Shown: positions 28,101 through 39,853, counted from the first letter of the stretch. The stretch: DNA of 64,000 nt from Euphrasia confusa (GCA_954870475.1 OX940951.1:48817679-48881678), one strand, 5' to 3'. Program-made: numbers and translations. The notes: generated from the sequence alone by a model not told the origin.

Positions 28101-29086
28101 ATGTAGACGACATTCTTCTAATTGGCAACAATGTGAAGATGTTGTCGGACATAAAGGGATGGTTGTCCAAGCAATTCGATATGAAAGACTTAGGACAAGT
28201 TGGGCATGTTCTTGGGATCAAGGTTATACGGGATCGCCAGAAAAGAACATTGAGCTTGTCCCAGGCTTCATATATTGATACGATTCTAGCTCGTTTCAAC
28301 ATGCAGAATTCCAAGAAAGGTTCTCAACCTTTCTGCCATGGAATTCATCTATCTAAGGATATGTGTCCCAAGACACAAAAGGAGATAGATTACATGAAGA
28401 CGATTCCTTATGCTTCGGCAGTGGGAAGTCTAATGTATGCTATGTTGTGCACGAGACCTGATATCTGCTATGCCGTGGGCATGGTAGCTAGATATCAGAG
28501 TAACCCTGGACAGGGTCACTGGACTGCTGTAAAGAACATACTTAAGTACCTGCGAAGGACTAAAAATTATGTTCTGAGTTACAAAGCGTCCGAGCTGATT
28601 CCTATTGGTTACACAGACTCGGATTTCCAATCTGATAAGGAACAGCGAAAGTCTACATCAGGCTATGTGTTCACATTGGGAGGTGGAGCAGTTTCATGGA
28701 GGAGTGTTAAGCAGAAATGCATTTCGGACTCTACCATGGAAGCCGAATATGTAGCAGCCTCTGAGGCAGCTAAAGAATCGGTGTGGCTCCGGAACTTCAT
28801 CATGGACTTAGATGTGATTCCTGATTTGCCTAGAGCTATCACAATTTATTGTGACATTAGCGGTGCAGTGGCAAATGCGAAGGAACCACGAGCCCACAAT
28901 GCGAGTAAACACATAGATCGCAAGTACCACCTGATTAGAGACATCGTCAGGAGAGGCGATGCGGTTGTCACCAAGATTGCATCAGCGGATAACCTGGCAG
29001 ACCCCTTTACGAAGGCACTTCCAGCGGAAGCGTTCAAGAGACACGTGAAGGGGATGGGTATCGGATGTATGGGAGAGGGCAACTAG
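25166..29086 (+). pseudogene. Copia gag-pol polyprotein with two in-frame stops
   Basis: One continuous frame of 1,307 codons broken only by TGA at codon 559 (26840-26842) and codon 798 (27557-27559). Order of parts: gag (from MALNPLSVILKENKL), CCHC zinc knuckle at residues 245-258 (CFRCKQSGHWKSNC), protease DTGA with Asp286, integrase HHCC zinc site (His427, His432, Cys458, Cys461), integrase core starting at Asp488 (HSDLCG) with TDDYSR and YTPQQNGVAE, reverse transcriptase with YVDD at 979-982, and RNase H (YTDSDFQSD, KHIDRKYHLIRD). The first stop falls inside the integrase core between its second and third acidic residues; the second lies between integrase and RT. Both could arise by a single transition of the kind caused by cytosine methylation. 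Otherwise the protein is intact. As it stands only gag, protease and part of integrase would be made. Confidence 0.93.
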
Positions 29087-29097
29087 ACTTTCAGTAT

Positions 29098-29107
29098 AAG
29101 TGGGAGA
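29098..29107 (+). promoter_or_regulatory. Polypurine tract
   Basis: AAGTGGGAGA directly before the 3' LTR and 11 bases after the polyprotein stop. It is the usual plus-strand primer of plant Copia elements. Confidence 0.85.
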
Positions 29108-29108
29108 T

Positions 29109-30736
29109 TGATGGAGTTATATTCTAAATGTCTAGTTTAGTGACAATATGGAACTCCTTATCTGTGTTTCATTATCTATTAATCAAACAGTCTGCATTTT
29201 GTTCATATACACTCTATGCCATAGTCCTAGATATATACGTTGTAGACAGTATGGCGTGAGGAGACACGCGGAAGATCATACTGTCGGTTACTCGTATACT
29301 ATCGAACAGTAGCTCACGACTTAGATGGACAGGGACAATCCATCGGTACGTCGTAGTGTGACTGGTAGATAGTCGGTCTTGACTATCATGTTACACTCGT
29401 ACACTTGGTGTATTGAGCAGGACCACGGGAGGGCGTTCGATTTATACTAATCGAAGTAATCGAACTAGACCTCAGATATTACGGATATACGAATTCCTAA
29501 TCCCTATATAATTATAGGTGCGTGTGTCCAATTCTCGGTTCTTTAACTTGCCAATGAGTGAGACTAATTGATTAGTCGAGATTCTCGGTAAATTGGGAAT
29601 CGTAATTGTACGCACGGCATGCTATAGATTATAGACAGAAAACCGTGTCCCGTTTATCGGGATGATTACGTCCCCGAGATGAGCTCATAAAGTTTATCAT
29701 GTAAACCCTGCAGGTGGATTTGTTCCACATGATAATAAGGATGAGTGGTACTAGTCTCGGATAATAAGAAACAAATTAATTTAATTATTAGTAATTAAAT
29801 AAATTCGTGGACGTTCGATATCTTAAACACGGGGAAAGTCGTATATGTAATTTCGGCGGAAATATTATTGTTGAAATAATATTAAATTAATTTCGGGAAT
29901 TCAATTATTATTTTTTAGTGGAGTGAATAATAATTAAAATTGAAATCGATTAATTAAGGAATTGCTTTTACGTATTCCAAGTTAATTAATATTTCAATTT
30001 AGCCCTTAATTAATTTAACCTTAGGTCCCTAACGTAACTCTATATAAACCCACCCTTGCCCTCTCCTAAAACCTACATTTCGCCGCAACAATTATTTTCA
30101 GCAGAGAAAGAATTAATTGCTTAGCGCAATAAAAACTGTTCTCTGTTAAAAATAAAGTTAACGCAAATATATTTTATTCTCACATAGAGAATAATTATAC
30201 GCTGGTTTGAGAAAGGAGAGAGCAGACAAGGACGTACCCAGCGGATCGTTGCCCACACAACGGCTAGAGTCGGGAAGAGTCATACGTTAGAAGCTCTAAG
30301 GTCTCAACCATCGACCGATAAGGTATGAGATCGGATCTCTATTCCGCTTTTATCGATTTCATTTTTCTCGTTGATCATACATGAACGTAGATCGGGTTCC
30401 GGGGTTGTGGGTTGTATTCCTCGACTACTGGGGGTTCTAGGACCTACGGATCGGTAGTCGTATGAGGAAAAACGACCCGGAAACGAGCCCGGAACAGCAA
30501 CGTCGCGTTGCTGTTCGCGGACAAACGGCGGTCGCCAGAGGGCAAACGGCGGTCGCCGTTTGCAGCTCCTCCAGCGACCGCTGGTCTGCATTCGGCGGTC
30601 GCCGAATTAAGACAGATCAGCCCCGTTTCGCGCGGTTGTCCTCCGGGGCGATGGCTGGGCGTGATTCGGGTCACGGGCTGTCACGTGAACGAAGTGACGG
30701 ACGTGGAGGTTGACTGGGATCGTTCGGATGTTCGAG
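29109..30736 (+). repeat. Copia 3' LTR, truncated at its end
   Basis: Starts TGATGGAGTT as in the 5' LTR; TATA box at 30041-30048. Similarity to the 5' LTR stops at 30736 (matching 23486), so the last ~39 bases are missing. It keeps two segments absent from the 5' LTR, so it is closer to the ancestral sequence. Confidence 0.88.
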
Positions 30737-30737
30737 T

Positions 30738-30856
30738 CAGCCGAGGGTCATGCATCGTGCATGCTCACGATCCCCACTGGGAGGTTGACTAGGGTTCGAC
30801 CGCCACCCTCGGCGTCCAGCCGAGGGTCATGCATCGTGCATGCTCACGATCCCCAC
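30738..30856. repeat. Two copies of a 40-bp repeat at the Copia/solo-LTR junction
   Basis: Copies at 30738-30777 and 30817-30856, 79 bp apart, each with the near-palindrome ATGCATCGTGCATGC. They belong to the GC-rich part of the reverse LTR. Confidence 0.8.
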
Positions 30857-32353
30857 GGGGATCCGAACCTCCGCGGTCCGGTGGTCTTCGACCACCATCG
30901 CCGGTTCATCCTCGTCCGGGGTTCGTTCGTCCCGAATCTTCATTCATATGCATATACGAATTAATTATTTAAAATTATCGAGGGGTTCAACGATTTTACC
31001 TTTGTTCTCGTTGTGCGGAGAAACGAGATCTATTCGAAGACCTTTGAATCTTCCCACGTATTCCTTGCACTTCGTTCGAACGTTGTGTGGGCGACGATCC
31101 TCCGAACTCTTATGGATCTCCTTCTCTCCTCTCTCTCTCTCTCTAAAATTGTGATCTTCAAGTTATGAGAATAGAGAAGACCATGTAGTGCTTTTATAGG
31201 CTACGTAAGGGATCTAAAAAAAGTGGAATATTGGGTTTCCAATATTAATGATTAAATTGAGCTCAAGCTCAAATCTATTAATCCATTAATATTAATTATA
31301 TTTATTTTCCACTATATAAATATAATTGCACTCCCAATATTATACCATATTATTTCAAATAATATTATCTCTGCTGTTGTAGTATTATTTATTGTGTGTT
31401 TAAGATAGAAATGTCCATGAATAAATTATATTTATTGCTAATTAATTTATTTATCTCTTGTATCCGAGAATAGTACATTCAACTTTAATTATTATGCGGA
31501 ACAAATCCACCTGCAGGGTTTACATAATAATTCCTTATTAACTCATCTCGGGGACATTATCAACCCTTATCGGGACACACTTTCCCATCAAGAATTCACA
31601 GCATGTCATACACAAAATACAGTGACCCAACTTTACCGGTAATTGACCAGATATTCTAATCGGTCAATTCCTTTGGAAAATCAAAGTCACTAATATTAAA
31701 TGCACACACCCGCAATAATATCAGGGATTAAGAATAAAATACACTGAGACTTAAATCGATTATCTAAGGCAATCCTAATCGATAAATCTCAAGCGATCCG
31801 GCCAATACACCAAGTGTACAAGTATGATAAAATAATCAAGACCAATTATTTTCTCACTCATACAACGACTATACCGATGAATTGGTCCTTGTCCATCTAG
31901 GTCGTGAGCAACTGTTCGATTATATACGAGTAACCGATAGTATGATCTTCCGTGTGACGACGCACACCATAATAACTATATAATCTAGGACTATAATTTG
32001 GATATATTTAATTATAAATAATTAAACGCAAATAATTGTTTATTTAATTAAATAGATTAATGGTAATGGATCGGGAGTTAATATCACTTAAATCTAGACA
32101 TTAAGTATACAATTCCAACAGGTCCGATGATGGGCCGATCTAAAAAAAAATTAGGCTCGACCCGTGACGATCTTTTTTTGCTGGTTTTCGGTCGGAGCTC
32201 GAGTTTTCGGGGTCAAACGCCCACCCCTAATGATATGTACAATTCCTACGCGTCATTAAATATTGAAATTGTATATACTTTCTCTATCTCAGATTTATAG
32301 ACACAAATTATTTGTGTTTAACAAAGAGAGTGTGTTTATAGCTTAAGGAAGTA

Positions 32354-32502
32354 CTCCCTCTGATCCTAAGAAATGGTCACAAGTGGTTTAGGTTGATTTT
32401 TTTTTTTTGTCCAATACATATGATAATCAGTGTACAAAAATTATGAAAAAATAACTAAAATAAAATTTAATAGTTAAATTTTTTTCTTAAAGTCGGAGGG
32501 AG
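32354..32502. mobile_element. Stowaway-type MITE (unit A copy)
   Basis: 149 bp starting CTCCCTCTGATCC and ending GTCGGAGGGAG, flanked by TA. This is the signature of Tc1/Mariner-derived Stowaway elements. Confidence 0.8.
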
Positions 32503-33134
32503 TATATGACAAGAGAATGACGTAAAGATTATTATAATTTGATCAAGACAGTATCAATATCTATGAACATATAAATAATAAATCAAATTCTAAAAAATTA
32601 AGATGAAAATATGAAATCTTTAATATCTTGATCAAATCTCTCTTTAATTTTGGACAAACTTTAAAATTAATATAAAAAAGTTTTGTCCCTAAATGTGATG
32701 ATGAAAATTTTAATTTCAATTTTGCAAGACTTTTTTTTGCCAAAAAAGATATCTTAGTGATTTGAATTTTTTTTTAAAGGTGCAAGATTTATTTAGTTTT
32801 TTTTTCAATTTATTTCAATTTATCTTTAGAGCCCGTTTGGATGAGCTTATTTAAAAAAGATTATAAGATGTAAATCTAGACATTAAGTATACAATTCCAA
32901 CAGGTCCGATGATGGGCCGATCTAAAAAAAATTAGGCTCGACCCGTGACAATCTTTTTTGGCTGGTTTTCGGTCGGAGCTCGAGTTTTCGGGGTCAAACG
33001 CCCACCCCTAATGATATGTACAATTCCTACGCGTCATTAAATATTGAAATTGTATATACTTTCTCTATCTCAGATTTATAGACACAAATTATTTGTGTTT
33101 AACAAAGAGAGTGTGTTTATAGCTTAAGGAAGTA

Positions 33135-33283
33135 CTCCCTCTGATCCTAAGAAATGGTCACAAGTGGTTTAGGTTGATTTTTTTTTTTTGTCCAATACAT
33201 ATGATAATCAGTGTACAAAAATTATGAAAAAATAACTAAAATAAAATTTAATAGTTAAATTTTTTTCTTAAAGTCGGAGGGAG
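33135..33283. mobile_element. Stowaway-type MITE (unit B copy)
   Basis: Same 149-bp element as at 32354, copied by the tandem duplication and not by an independent insertion. Confidence 0.8.
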
Positions 33284-33609
33284 TATATGACAAGAGAATG
33301 ACGTAAAGATTATTATAATTTGATCAAGACAGTATCAATATCTATGAACATATAAATAATAAATCAAATTCTAAAAAGTTAAGATGAAAATATGAAATCT
33401 TTAATATCTTGATCAAATCTCTCTTTAATTTTGGACAAACTTTAAAATTAATATAAAAAAGTTTTGTCCCTAAATGTGATGATGAAAATTTTAATTTCAA
33501 TTTTGCAAGACTTTTTTTTGCCAAAAAAGATATCTTAGTGATTTGAATTTTTTTTTAAAGGTGCAAGATTTATTTAGTTTTTTTTTCAATTTATTTCAAT
33601 TCATCTTTA

Positions 33610-34132
33610 GAGCCCGTTTGGATGAGCTTATTTAAAAGAGCTTATAAGATGTAACGTCTTATAAGTTGTTTCAATAGCTGATAAGCTGTTATGTCTTATT
33701 TAATAAATAAGTTGTTAAACCATTTGAATAAAATAGATATATAAACTTATAAGATATTAATTTGTTTGGTAATTTAATATCTTATATAAATAAAATTAAC
33801 AAAAATAAATTGTTGTATATGAAAAAAATAATTAAAAATAATTATATTAACTAAATAATCAATTTAGAATTTTTTTATATATATAAAATGTAATAATTTT
33901 AAGGGTAATTTGGTCTTTTATTATTTAAGTTGGAAGAGCTTATAAGTTGTTTAAAAAAAAGTACCTCTCCCCTTACTTTTTTTTAAACAGCTTATAAGCT
34001 GTTAAACAGCTTATTTTAAAGTTTTTTAAGACTTTTTTTTAAAACTTTACCAAACAAATTTTAAGAGCTTATAAGCTTTTAAACAGCTTATAAGCTGTTT
34101 TAAATAGCTTATAAGCTCAGCCAAACAGGCTC
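33610..34132. mobile_element. Harbinger-type MITE with AGCTTATAAG inverted motifs
   Basis: A 523-bp element with inverted ends GAGCCCGTTTGGATGAGC / GAGCCTGTTTGGCTGAGC and TTA on both sides (33607-33609, 34133-34135). It is full of 'agcttataagctgtt' motifs in both orientations and could fold into a long hairpin. It has no coding capacity. About 42 bases of its left end were carried into the upstream tandem repeat unit. Confidence 0.85.
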
Positions 34133-34135
34133 TTA

Positions 34136-34252
34136 GTTGAGATCAATTTACTTTGCTCGATTAAATTCACTTCAGAAAAAATAGAATAAAAATTAATTAA
34201 AATAAAAAAATCATAGAAATAATATAGTTCAAGATCGTATATTATTTATATT

Positions 34253-34301
<49 letters not shown>

Positions 34302-35371
34302 ATGTATAATATTTATTATTTTTTTTTAAATAACACATTTAAGTTAAATTAAGTTAAGTTCAATTAATTCAAAATTATTATTAATTAATCTTATTTTTTT
34401 CAAATCTAGAATATGAACATTTTGTATTCATCTAAAGGAGAACGGTGTATTGAGTATTGACTATTGAGTATGAGAGGTAGTTAAGATATAGGAATATTTT
34501 TTTTATTACTTATTTTTTGTTAATAAAACATTTAATTTTTTTATGCTAAAGTGTGAGTAAAATTAAAGTAAAACATACTTAATAGTTTAAAAAAAATTGT
34601 TTTTTTAAATGTAACTGTGCATATATAAAAATAAAACGACGTAATACAAAAAAATGCGATTAATAAAAAGATTGGTATGATGGCTCTCATATAAATACAA
34701 TATAATAATTGACTATATCTCTTTTTAATTTTATAATATATATTAATATATTGTAAGATTATAATCATTTGGGCACTAGTTACTGTCTTACTGATAATTG
34801 TTATATTAACACGCCAATGCACCGAAAATTGACTAAAATCTGGCTAAAAGGGGTTTTAAAAGAGCACTGCCAAGTAGGTACAGGTTTTACCTACCACAAA
34901 ATTGTACATTATTACATAAGTACAATTAAAAAAAGTTAAATGTGAACAATATATTTACTGTATTTTTTATTATTCATTTTTAATATATAAAATTAAAAGG
35001 TATATAATGTAGGATCTACAAATTAAACTAAAATTATATTTGCATTTTTGGAAAATATAAGTATAAATTCATTTATACTTGTATGTATTCATTGTATGAA
35101 TTCACTACAATTTAATTTTGATACAAGACAAATTTATTTTTTAGAAGCAATCATTGTGGCCTATTATATAGATGTAGTAATAGTGCATTAGAAATAGAAC
35201 ATAGTAATATAACACGCGAATGCACCGAAAATTGACTAAAGTCGTCGTTCTATTTTAATCCTTTTTTTAATACTCAAATAACACGGCGACTTTTATATAT
35301 ACAGTAGTACATTGAAGCCATAGATATCATTGAGGAGTATTATTTTTTCTGATTATAATAAAAGATTAAAA
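34136..35371. other. Intergenic DNA and promoter of the intact protease
   Basis: AT-rich, with a (TA)n tract at about 34257-34299. A 30-bp direct repeat (core 'aatgcaccgaaaattgac') occurs at about 34807 and 35211. A TATA-like 'ttttatatata' lies at about 35290, some 80 bases before the start codon, and is a reasonable promoter. No gene is seen. Confidence 0.5.
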
Positions 35372-36998
35372 ATGGGAAAGTGCAGTAACATGCATACATA
35401 TTATTCATCCTCTCTCCTCTTCATCATCTCTCTTCTAACTATTGCCTTTGTTTCGATCAAACTTTCCGACGCCTATCGACTCCTCCACAGGGACCAACTC
35501 CTCGGGCGAGGCCAACTCAACCGATCTGAGCGCATTAGGCAGATGCTCTACCGGGACGCAGAGAGAATATTAATCACAAGATCAAGAAGAAGAAGAATGT
35601 CATCATCATCATCATCATCAGCAGCAGCCGTATCGCCAATATTTTCGGGTTCTGATAACGGGACTGGAGAATACTTTGCGGAGCTTTGGATAGGGACACC
35701 TCCCAAGAAATTCTTGCTTGCTGTTGATACCGGGAGCGATCTCACTTGGGTGTATTGCAAATACAAGGGAAGCCGGTCGAGCCCGCCCTCCGATTTCTTC
35801 TACGCTGATCGTTCGTCGTCTTTTCAAACCATACCATGCTCGTCGGACTACTGCAGAAATGACCTTCATGCCCTCTTCTCCGTTCCGTGCAAATCAGAAA
35901 CCCACCAAAATTGCGTCTATCGATACGGGTAAGTACGTACTAATTAATAAGATTCACAGTATTAATTAGGTTCTGTTCTTTTAATTTTAAAAATATATTT
36001 TGTTTGATTATGTAAAAAAATATAAAAAATAAAATATGAATGATAAAAGTAATCGAGAGTTGAACTGAATATATTAAGTCCGATCGATATATATTCTACG
36101 TAGTTACCATGGGTCAGAGGCTATGACGTACGGAATTTTCGCGAAAGAGAGCGTTAGATTCGACCTCACCAACGGAAAACAGACTCTGCTAAAAAAAACG
36201 CTCATCGGTTGCACGACCTCGAGCAGCCCAAGCCTAGATCACGAGATCTTGGGTGCGAGCGGGGTGATGGGTCTGAGCAACTCCCCCTTCTCTCTCCCGA
36301 TGCAAGCCTCTAAACTATTCGGAGAAACCTTTTCGTTATGCCTGGTCGAGATCTTAAGCCACAGGAACAAATCCAGCAAGCTATTCTTCGGCCAACCCCA
36401 AGTATATCCCAAGTCTCTGGATCGCACCCGAATGCAAACCACCAAGCTTGAACTGGAAGCCTCGTTCCCGTTTTACGGCGTGCATGTCCAAAACATATCC
36501 ATCGTCGATAACTGCACCAAAGCAGCGGGCCCCCCGTTGAAGATCCCGGATTCCACGTGGCGTTTCGGTAAGTGGGGCGGGGGCGGGACCGTTCTCGATT
36601 CGGGCATGACTCTGACGTATCTAGCTCACTCGGCTTACGTGCCCGTAATGGATGCCCTGAGGAAACCGCTGAAACATGCCACGCTGGCAAGAGTGCCGGA
36701 TGGCTCTCCTTTCGAATATTGTTACACGTCGAAATCGGTGAAGAGGAAATTGGCGGTGGCGATGGAGGTCGGTTTCGAAGGTGGGGCGAAACTGAGGGTT
36801 CCGGCGAGTGGCTATTTGGTGCGGGCCCCGGCTGGTGGTGATGATGGTGACGAACTGACGTGCCTGGGAATCGTGGACGAGGGGGAAGGTCCGGATGTCC
36901 AATCCACCATCGGGAACCTGTGGCAGCAGAAAATTCTGTGGGAGTTTGATATCAGAAATCGCAAGTTGAAATTTGCAAAGTCCGACTGTGTTTACTAA
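35372..36998 (+). CDS. Aspartic protease (A1 family, CDR1/nepenthesin-like), two exons
   Basis: CDS join(35372..35928, 36104..36998): 1,452 nt, 483 residues. The 175-bp intron is GT/AG and joins in phase as RYG|YHG. An N-terminal hydrophobic run (SSSLLFIISLLTIAFVSIKL) is a signal peptide; the protein should enter the secretory pathway. A short prosegment has the LLHRDQL motif, then a poly-Ser stretch. Catalytic Asp119 is in VDTGSDLTW and Asp351 in LDSGMTLTYL. Cysteine pairs and the final IGNLWQQKILWEFD match plant atypical A1 proteases, whose known members act in the apoplast or plastid, some in defence signalling; the role here is unknown. DSGM, where DSGT is usual, is a mild oddity. ATG 35372 was chosen as the first ATG before the signal peptide; 35390 is a possible alternative. 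It is the only complete member of the local family. Confidence 0.9.
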
Positions 36999-38737
36999 TT
37001 AATAATTATAAGTACGTGTATGTTTTATTTCATGCAGCTGCTGCTGCTGCTGTATGGCTTTGACTTTCATCTTTCGGTTTCTTAATTAGTATTAAATGTA
37101 TTTCGGTTTTTATGAGTCTTGCTAGCTGTCTGGACAATGATTCCAATGAAAAAAACTATAACTTCCCTAGCTAGGTAACATATGTAGTAGTAAAACTAAG
37201 AAACGCGTAATAAGTGATAGTAAGGTATCGTTCGTTTTCTACCAGCCGGGGATTGAGGATATATCACTCCGTTCGTTTTCTAAGTTACTCTTATAACCAA
37301 TCCATTGTTTTAAGATCATGACTTAATTGTTGGAAAAGATAGAGGTCGTAAAGAGTTTCGAATCGATATCTCATTTACTCGAATCGAAGTTGAAATGAAT
37401 AAGAAATTAATTGTTAAATATAATAAAAAGTATCGGGAAAAAGTAAAGAAAATTAACAAAGTAGGTTGTTATCATTGGAAAAATATGCAAAAACAAGTGG
37501 GTATATATAGTATTGTTCCGCCTCCTACGTTGCGCAGGGATCAAATCTCGACCGAATTGAAAAAGCTTTCGAACTCCCGGAATTGTGTGCGAGCGCGTGA
37601 TTTGGGGGCGATCAAATTTCCTTTTCGAAAATCATTTTATTTATTTAAGTAATTAAGGTGGACTTATATGTATACATTTACATGGAGGTTCTTATATGAA
37701 GTGATTCTTGGTTTTGTAATAAGAATCATTTTTCTTAAATGAATGTTCACAATAATACTTATATCCTTCTGAAAAAGTAAAAAATTATTTTGACTTTTTT
37801 ACTTTAAAATTTAATTTCACTCATAATTTATTCACATATTTTTTCAATTTTACTTACAACTATTATAGTTTTTAATTTAAAAATATATTTATACATTTCA
37901 CTTTTAATTTAATTAAAATTATAAGTCCAAAAATTACGTCAAAATATGTGGCATGCTGCCTCTTATGCGTGGCCAGAAAGATGATCAACTGCGACCAATT
38001 CTTGGTAAAAACAAAACCCGGTCAAAATTTCTTATGACATGCATGTTTAACATCCTTCAAATTATAGTTAAACTCTCTTTAATTTTGGACAAATTTCAAA
38101 TAATTAAGATAAAAAATGGTTTAATTTGTCCTTTCTTTTATATTGGGTGTATATCTGAATTGAAATCGTATTATGACGGAGAGAATGACGTGAATAGTAT
38201 TATAATTTGATCAGACGACATTACTGTATCATCTTTGAACATAAATAATAATAAATCAACTTATAAAAAGTTAAAGATGAAATTATGAAATTTTTAATAA
38301 TCTTCAAATCTCTCTTTAATTTCGGACAAACTCTAAAATTAAAACTAATTATATAAAAAAGTTTTTCCTAAAATTTCTTTGATTAATTAATGGAGTATAT
38401 ATATATAACTGAAATCCTAGTACGATGACGGAGAGAATGACAGAAGGAGTATTATGATTTCATCACCCAGCGTGTCATATTCTTACTTTCATGGGATAAC
38501 TTATATCCTAAATTTATGATATATATATATTTTGTGTTGAATTTGAATTATAGGCGTGTTTATATAATAATAATAATAAAAAACTGAAAGATGTGTGTGT
38601 ATATAAATGTATGCACTCTCCTTGTTCAAAACCACAAATCATTCTCTCTTCTTTTTAAGAGTTACTATACATTAATTCTTTGAAGAAGCAGAAAAAACTT
38701 ATCCAGCCTCTAGATAGCTTTTGTTTAATTCCAAAAA
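36999..38737. other. Intergenic DNA upstream of third protease copy
   Basis: No gene is supported; the 85-codon frames at 37395 and 37953 have no recognisable product. At about 38060-38370 two rounds of the 'aatctctctttaatttcggac' module occur. The stretch about 38060-38557 is the counterpart of about 45460-46150, upstream of the fourth copy. The gene's own leader lies just before 38738. Confidence 0.5.
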
Positions 38738-39853
38738 ATGGTCTTTGTGATCCGGTTCATGGTCGTCTTCTTGCTCACCACTGTTTGCCATGCGGGCCCG
38801 ACCGACAGCATAACCCTCGACTTGGTCCACAGGGACCATGTAGCCTCGCCCCAACTTTCTCGAGCCGAGCGCCTGAGGCAAATGGTTCGCAGTGACATGC
38901 AACGATGGAACAACATTAATGGGATCAGGCGCAAGACGCTGGAAGAAAAAGACCACGCGGTCACCACAATACAAGCAGGCCGTGATTACGGGATAGCTGA
39001 ATACATCGTGAAGCTTCTTGTCGGGACACCTCCGCAGACGGTTTACATGATTCCAGACACCGGGAGTGTCTTGAATATGTTCAAGTGCCGTCACAACGGA
39101 AAAGGATTAATCGCTCCGGGCCCTTTTTTCGATGCTGATAATTCCATGTCTTTTACGGCCATACCTTTGTGAACAAAATCATCTCTGCAACAATCTTACG
39201 TTTATGGTCGCCGGTGATCCACAGAAGCCGACTTGCGTTGGGACCACTTGTGGCTATTCCTCATACGGGTGCGTACGTTTTACGTATATCATCTAGCAAC
39301 TGCAACTTGACGTTTTACGTCTTTTACGGCCATACCTTGTAATACTGATAAATCCTCCTTCTGCGGTAACAATCTCACGTATATGATAACCGGTGATCAT
39401 CGGCTGAATGCGACCTGCGTTGACTCCACTTGTGCCTATTCCAATTTCGGGTACGTACGTACGTACGTGTTTTACGTATTATTATTATCATAATCTTGTT
39501 AATAATTTCAACAAATCTTAAAATTATTTCTATATATCCGTCGACGTTAATTTACGTAAACTATGATCGTAGGTACGTGGATGGATCGTCTACGAGCGGC
39601 GTTTTCGCGTACGAGAGTTTCACGTTTCCCCAACCGAACAACAACAACAACGGAGTAGTGCTGAAGAACATGGTGATAGGGTGCAGCACATCCGGCGAAA
39701 ACCTAGAAACGATCAACGGCACGCATGGCATATTAGGGCTCGGGAATTTCCCCTTATCGCTTACGGCGCAAGCATCTCAATTAATGTTCGAGGAGGTGTT
39801 CGCCATGTGCCTGGTCGATCACCTGAGCAATATCTCCGTTGCCGGAATCTTTG
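38738..39853 (+). pseudogene. Aspartic protease copy 3, 3' half missing
   Basis: Exon 1 opens at ATG 38738 with a signal peptide (MVFVIRFMVVFLLTTVCHA), then LDLVHRD, and catalytic Asp107 in IPDTGSVL. The frame hits TGA at 39170-39172; a one-base shift there gives back the family's cysteine-rich stretch up to a splice donor at about 39271. The last ~120 bp of exon 1 are then present a second time (about 39327-39450), again ending in a donor. Exon 2 starts at 39573 (YVDGSSTSGVFAYES) and is open until about 39853. There homology to the fourth copy stops abruptly and unrelated sequence adds a stop at 39880. The second catalytic Asp is lost. The exon 2 part is almost identical to the copy at 46168. 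Confidence 0.85.
39327..39450 (+). repeat. Duplicated end of protease exon 1
   Basis: A second, diverged copy of the exon 1 end (tttacggccataccttgt... to a splice donor). Its frame reads SFTAIPC, CGNNLTYM, then CAYSNFG, and joins in phase to exon 2 at 39573. The first copy (39154-39271) has a frame error near 39168. Confidence 0.75.

Larger units (their letters stand above)
21974..30736 (+). mobile_element. Ty1/Copia LTR retrotransposon, young but disabled
   Basis: 5' LTR 21974-23525, primer-binding site 23528, polyprotein 25166-29086, polypurine tract 29098, 3' LTR 29109-30736. Gene order gag-protease-integrase-RT-RNase H identifies Copia. The LTRs differ by roughly 11 substitutions over about 1.5 kb by my count, so insertion is recent. 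Differences of length: the 5' LTR lacks 40 bp (29849-29888 in the 3' LTR, lost between two AATTTCGG repeats) and 75 bp (30138-30212). The 3' LTR lacks the last ~39 bp. Its LTR is related to the solo LTR it sits in. No target duplication can be shown because the right end is missing. Confidence 0.93.
21672..32120 (-). mobile_element. Reverse-oriented solo LTR split by a Copia insertion
   Basis: Left piece 21672-21973 starts TGTTGGAAATCG; right piece (from about 30737) ends AATTCCAACA at 32120. Flanks carry a perfect 5-bp duplication GGTCC at 21667-21671 and 32121-32125. The pieces are collinear with the uninterrupted solo LTR at 57887-59749: GC-rich palindrome-laden left part, then 'cggagaaacga', and the conserved block with 'gtcgtgagcaac' and 'acgagtaaccgatag'. 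In between sits a forward Copia element. Read on the minus strand this is one LTR, probably left by recombination between two LTRs of a full element. Without the Copia insert it would be about 1.7 kb. Confidence 0.85.
32089..33651. repeat. Tandem duplication, unit about 782 bp
   Basis: Unit A 32089-32870 and unit B 32871-33651 are nearly identical, with only a handful of base changes and one A-run difference. Each unit contains the last 32 bases of the solo LTR with its GGTCC flank, a Stowaway MITE, the protease-flank module, and about 42 bases of the Harbinger MITE's left end. The duplication is therefore younger than all three. A shared 'taa' lies at the junction. The 60-codon minus-strand frames at 32561 and 33342 are AT-rich and not gene-like. 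Confidence 0.93.

Noticed and set aside
32561..33524. Two identical 60-codon minus-strand frames
   Set aside because: They duplicate because the 782-bp segment is duplicated; composition is AT-driven and no domain is present.
36310..36902. Minus-strand frames of 93-126 codons
   Set aside because: They are antisense to exon 2 of the intact protease gene, which explains all the coding signal.
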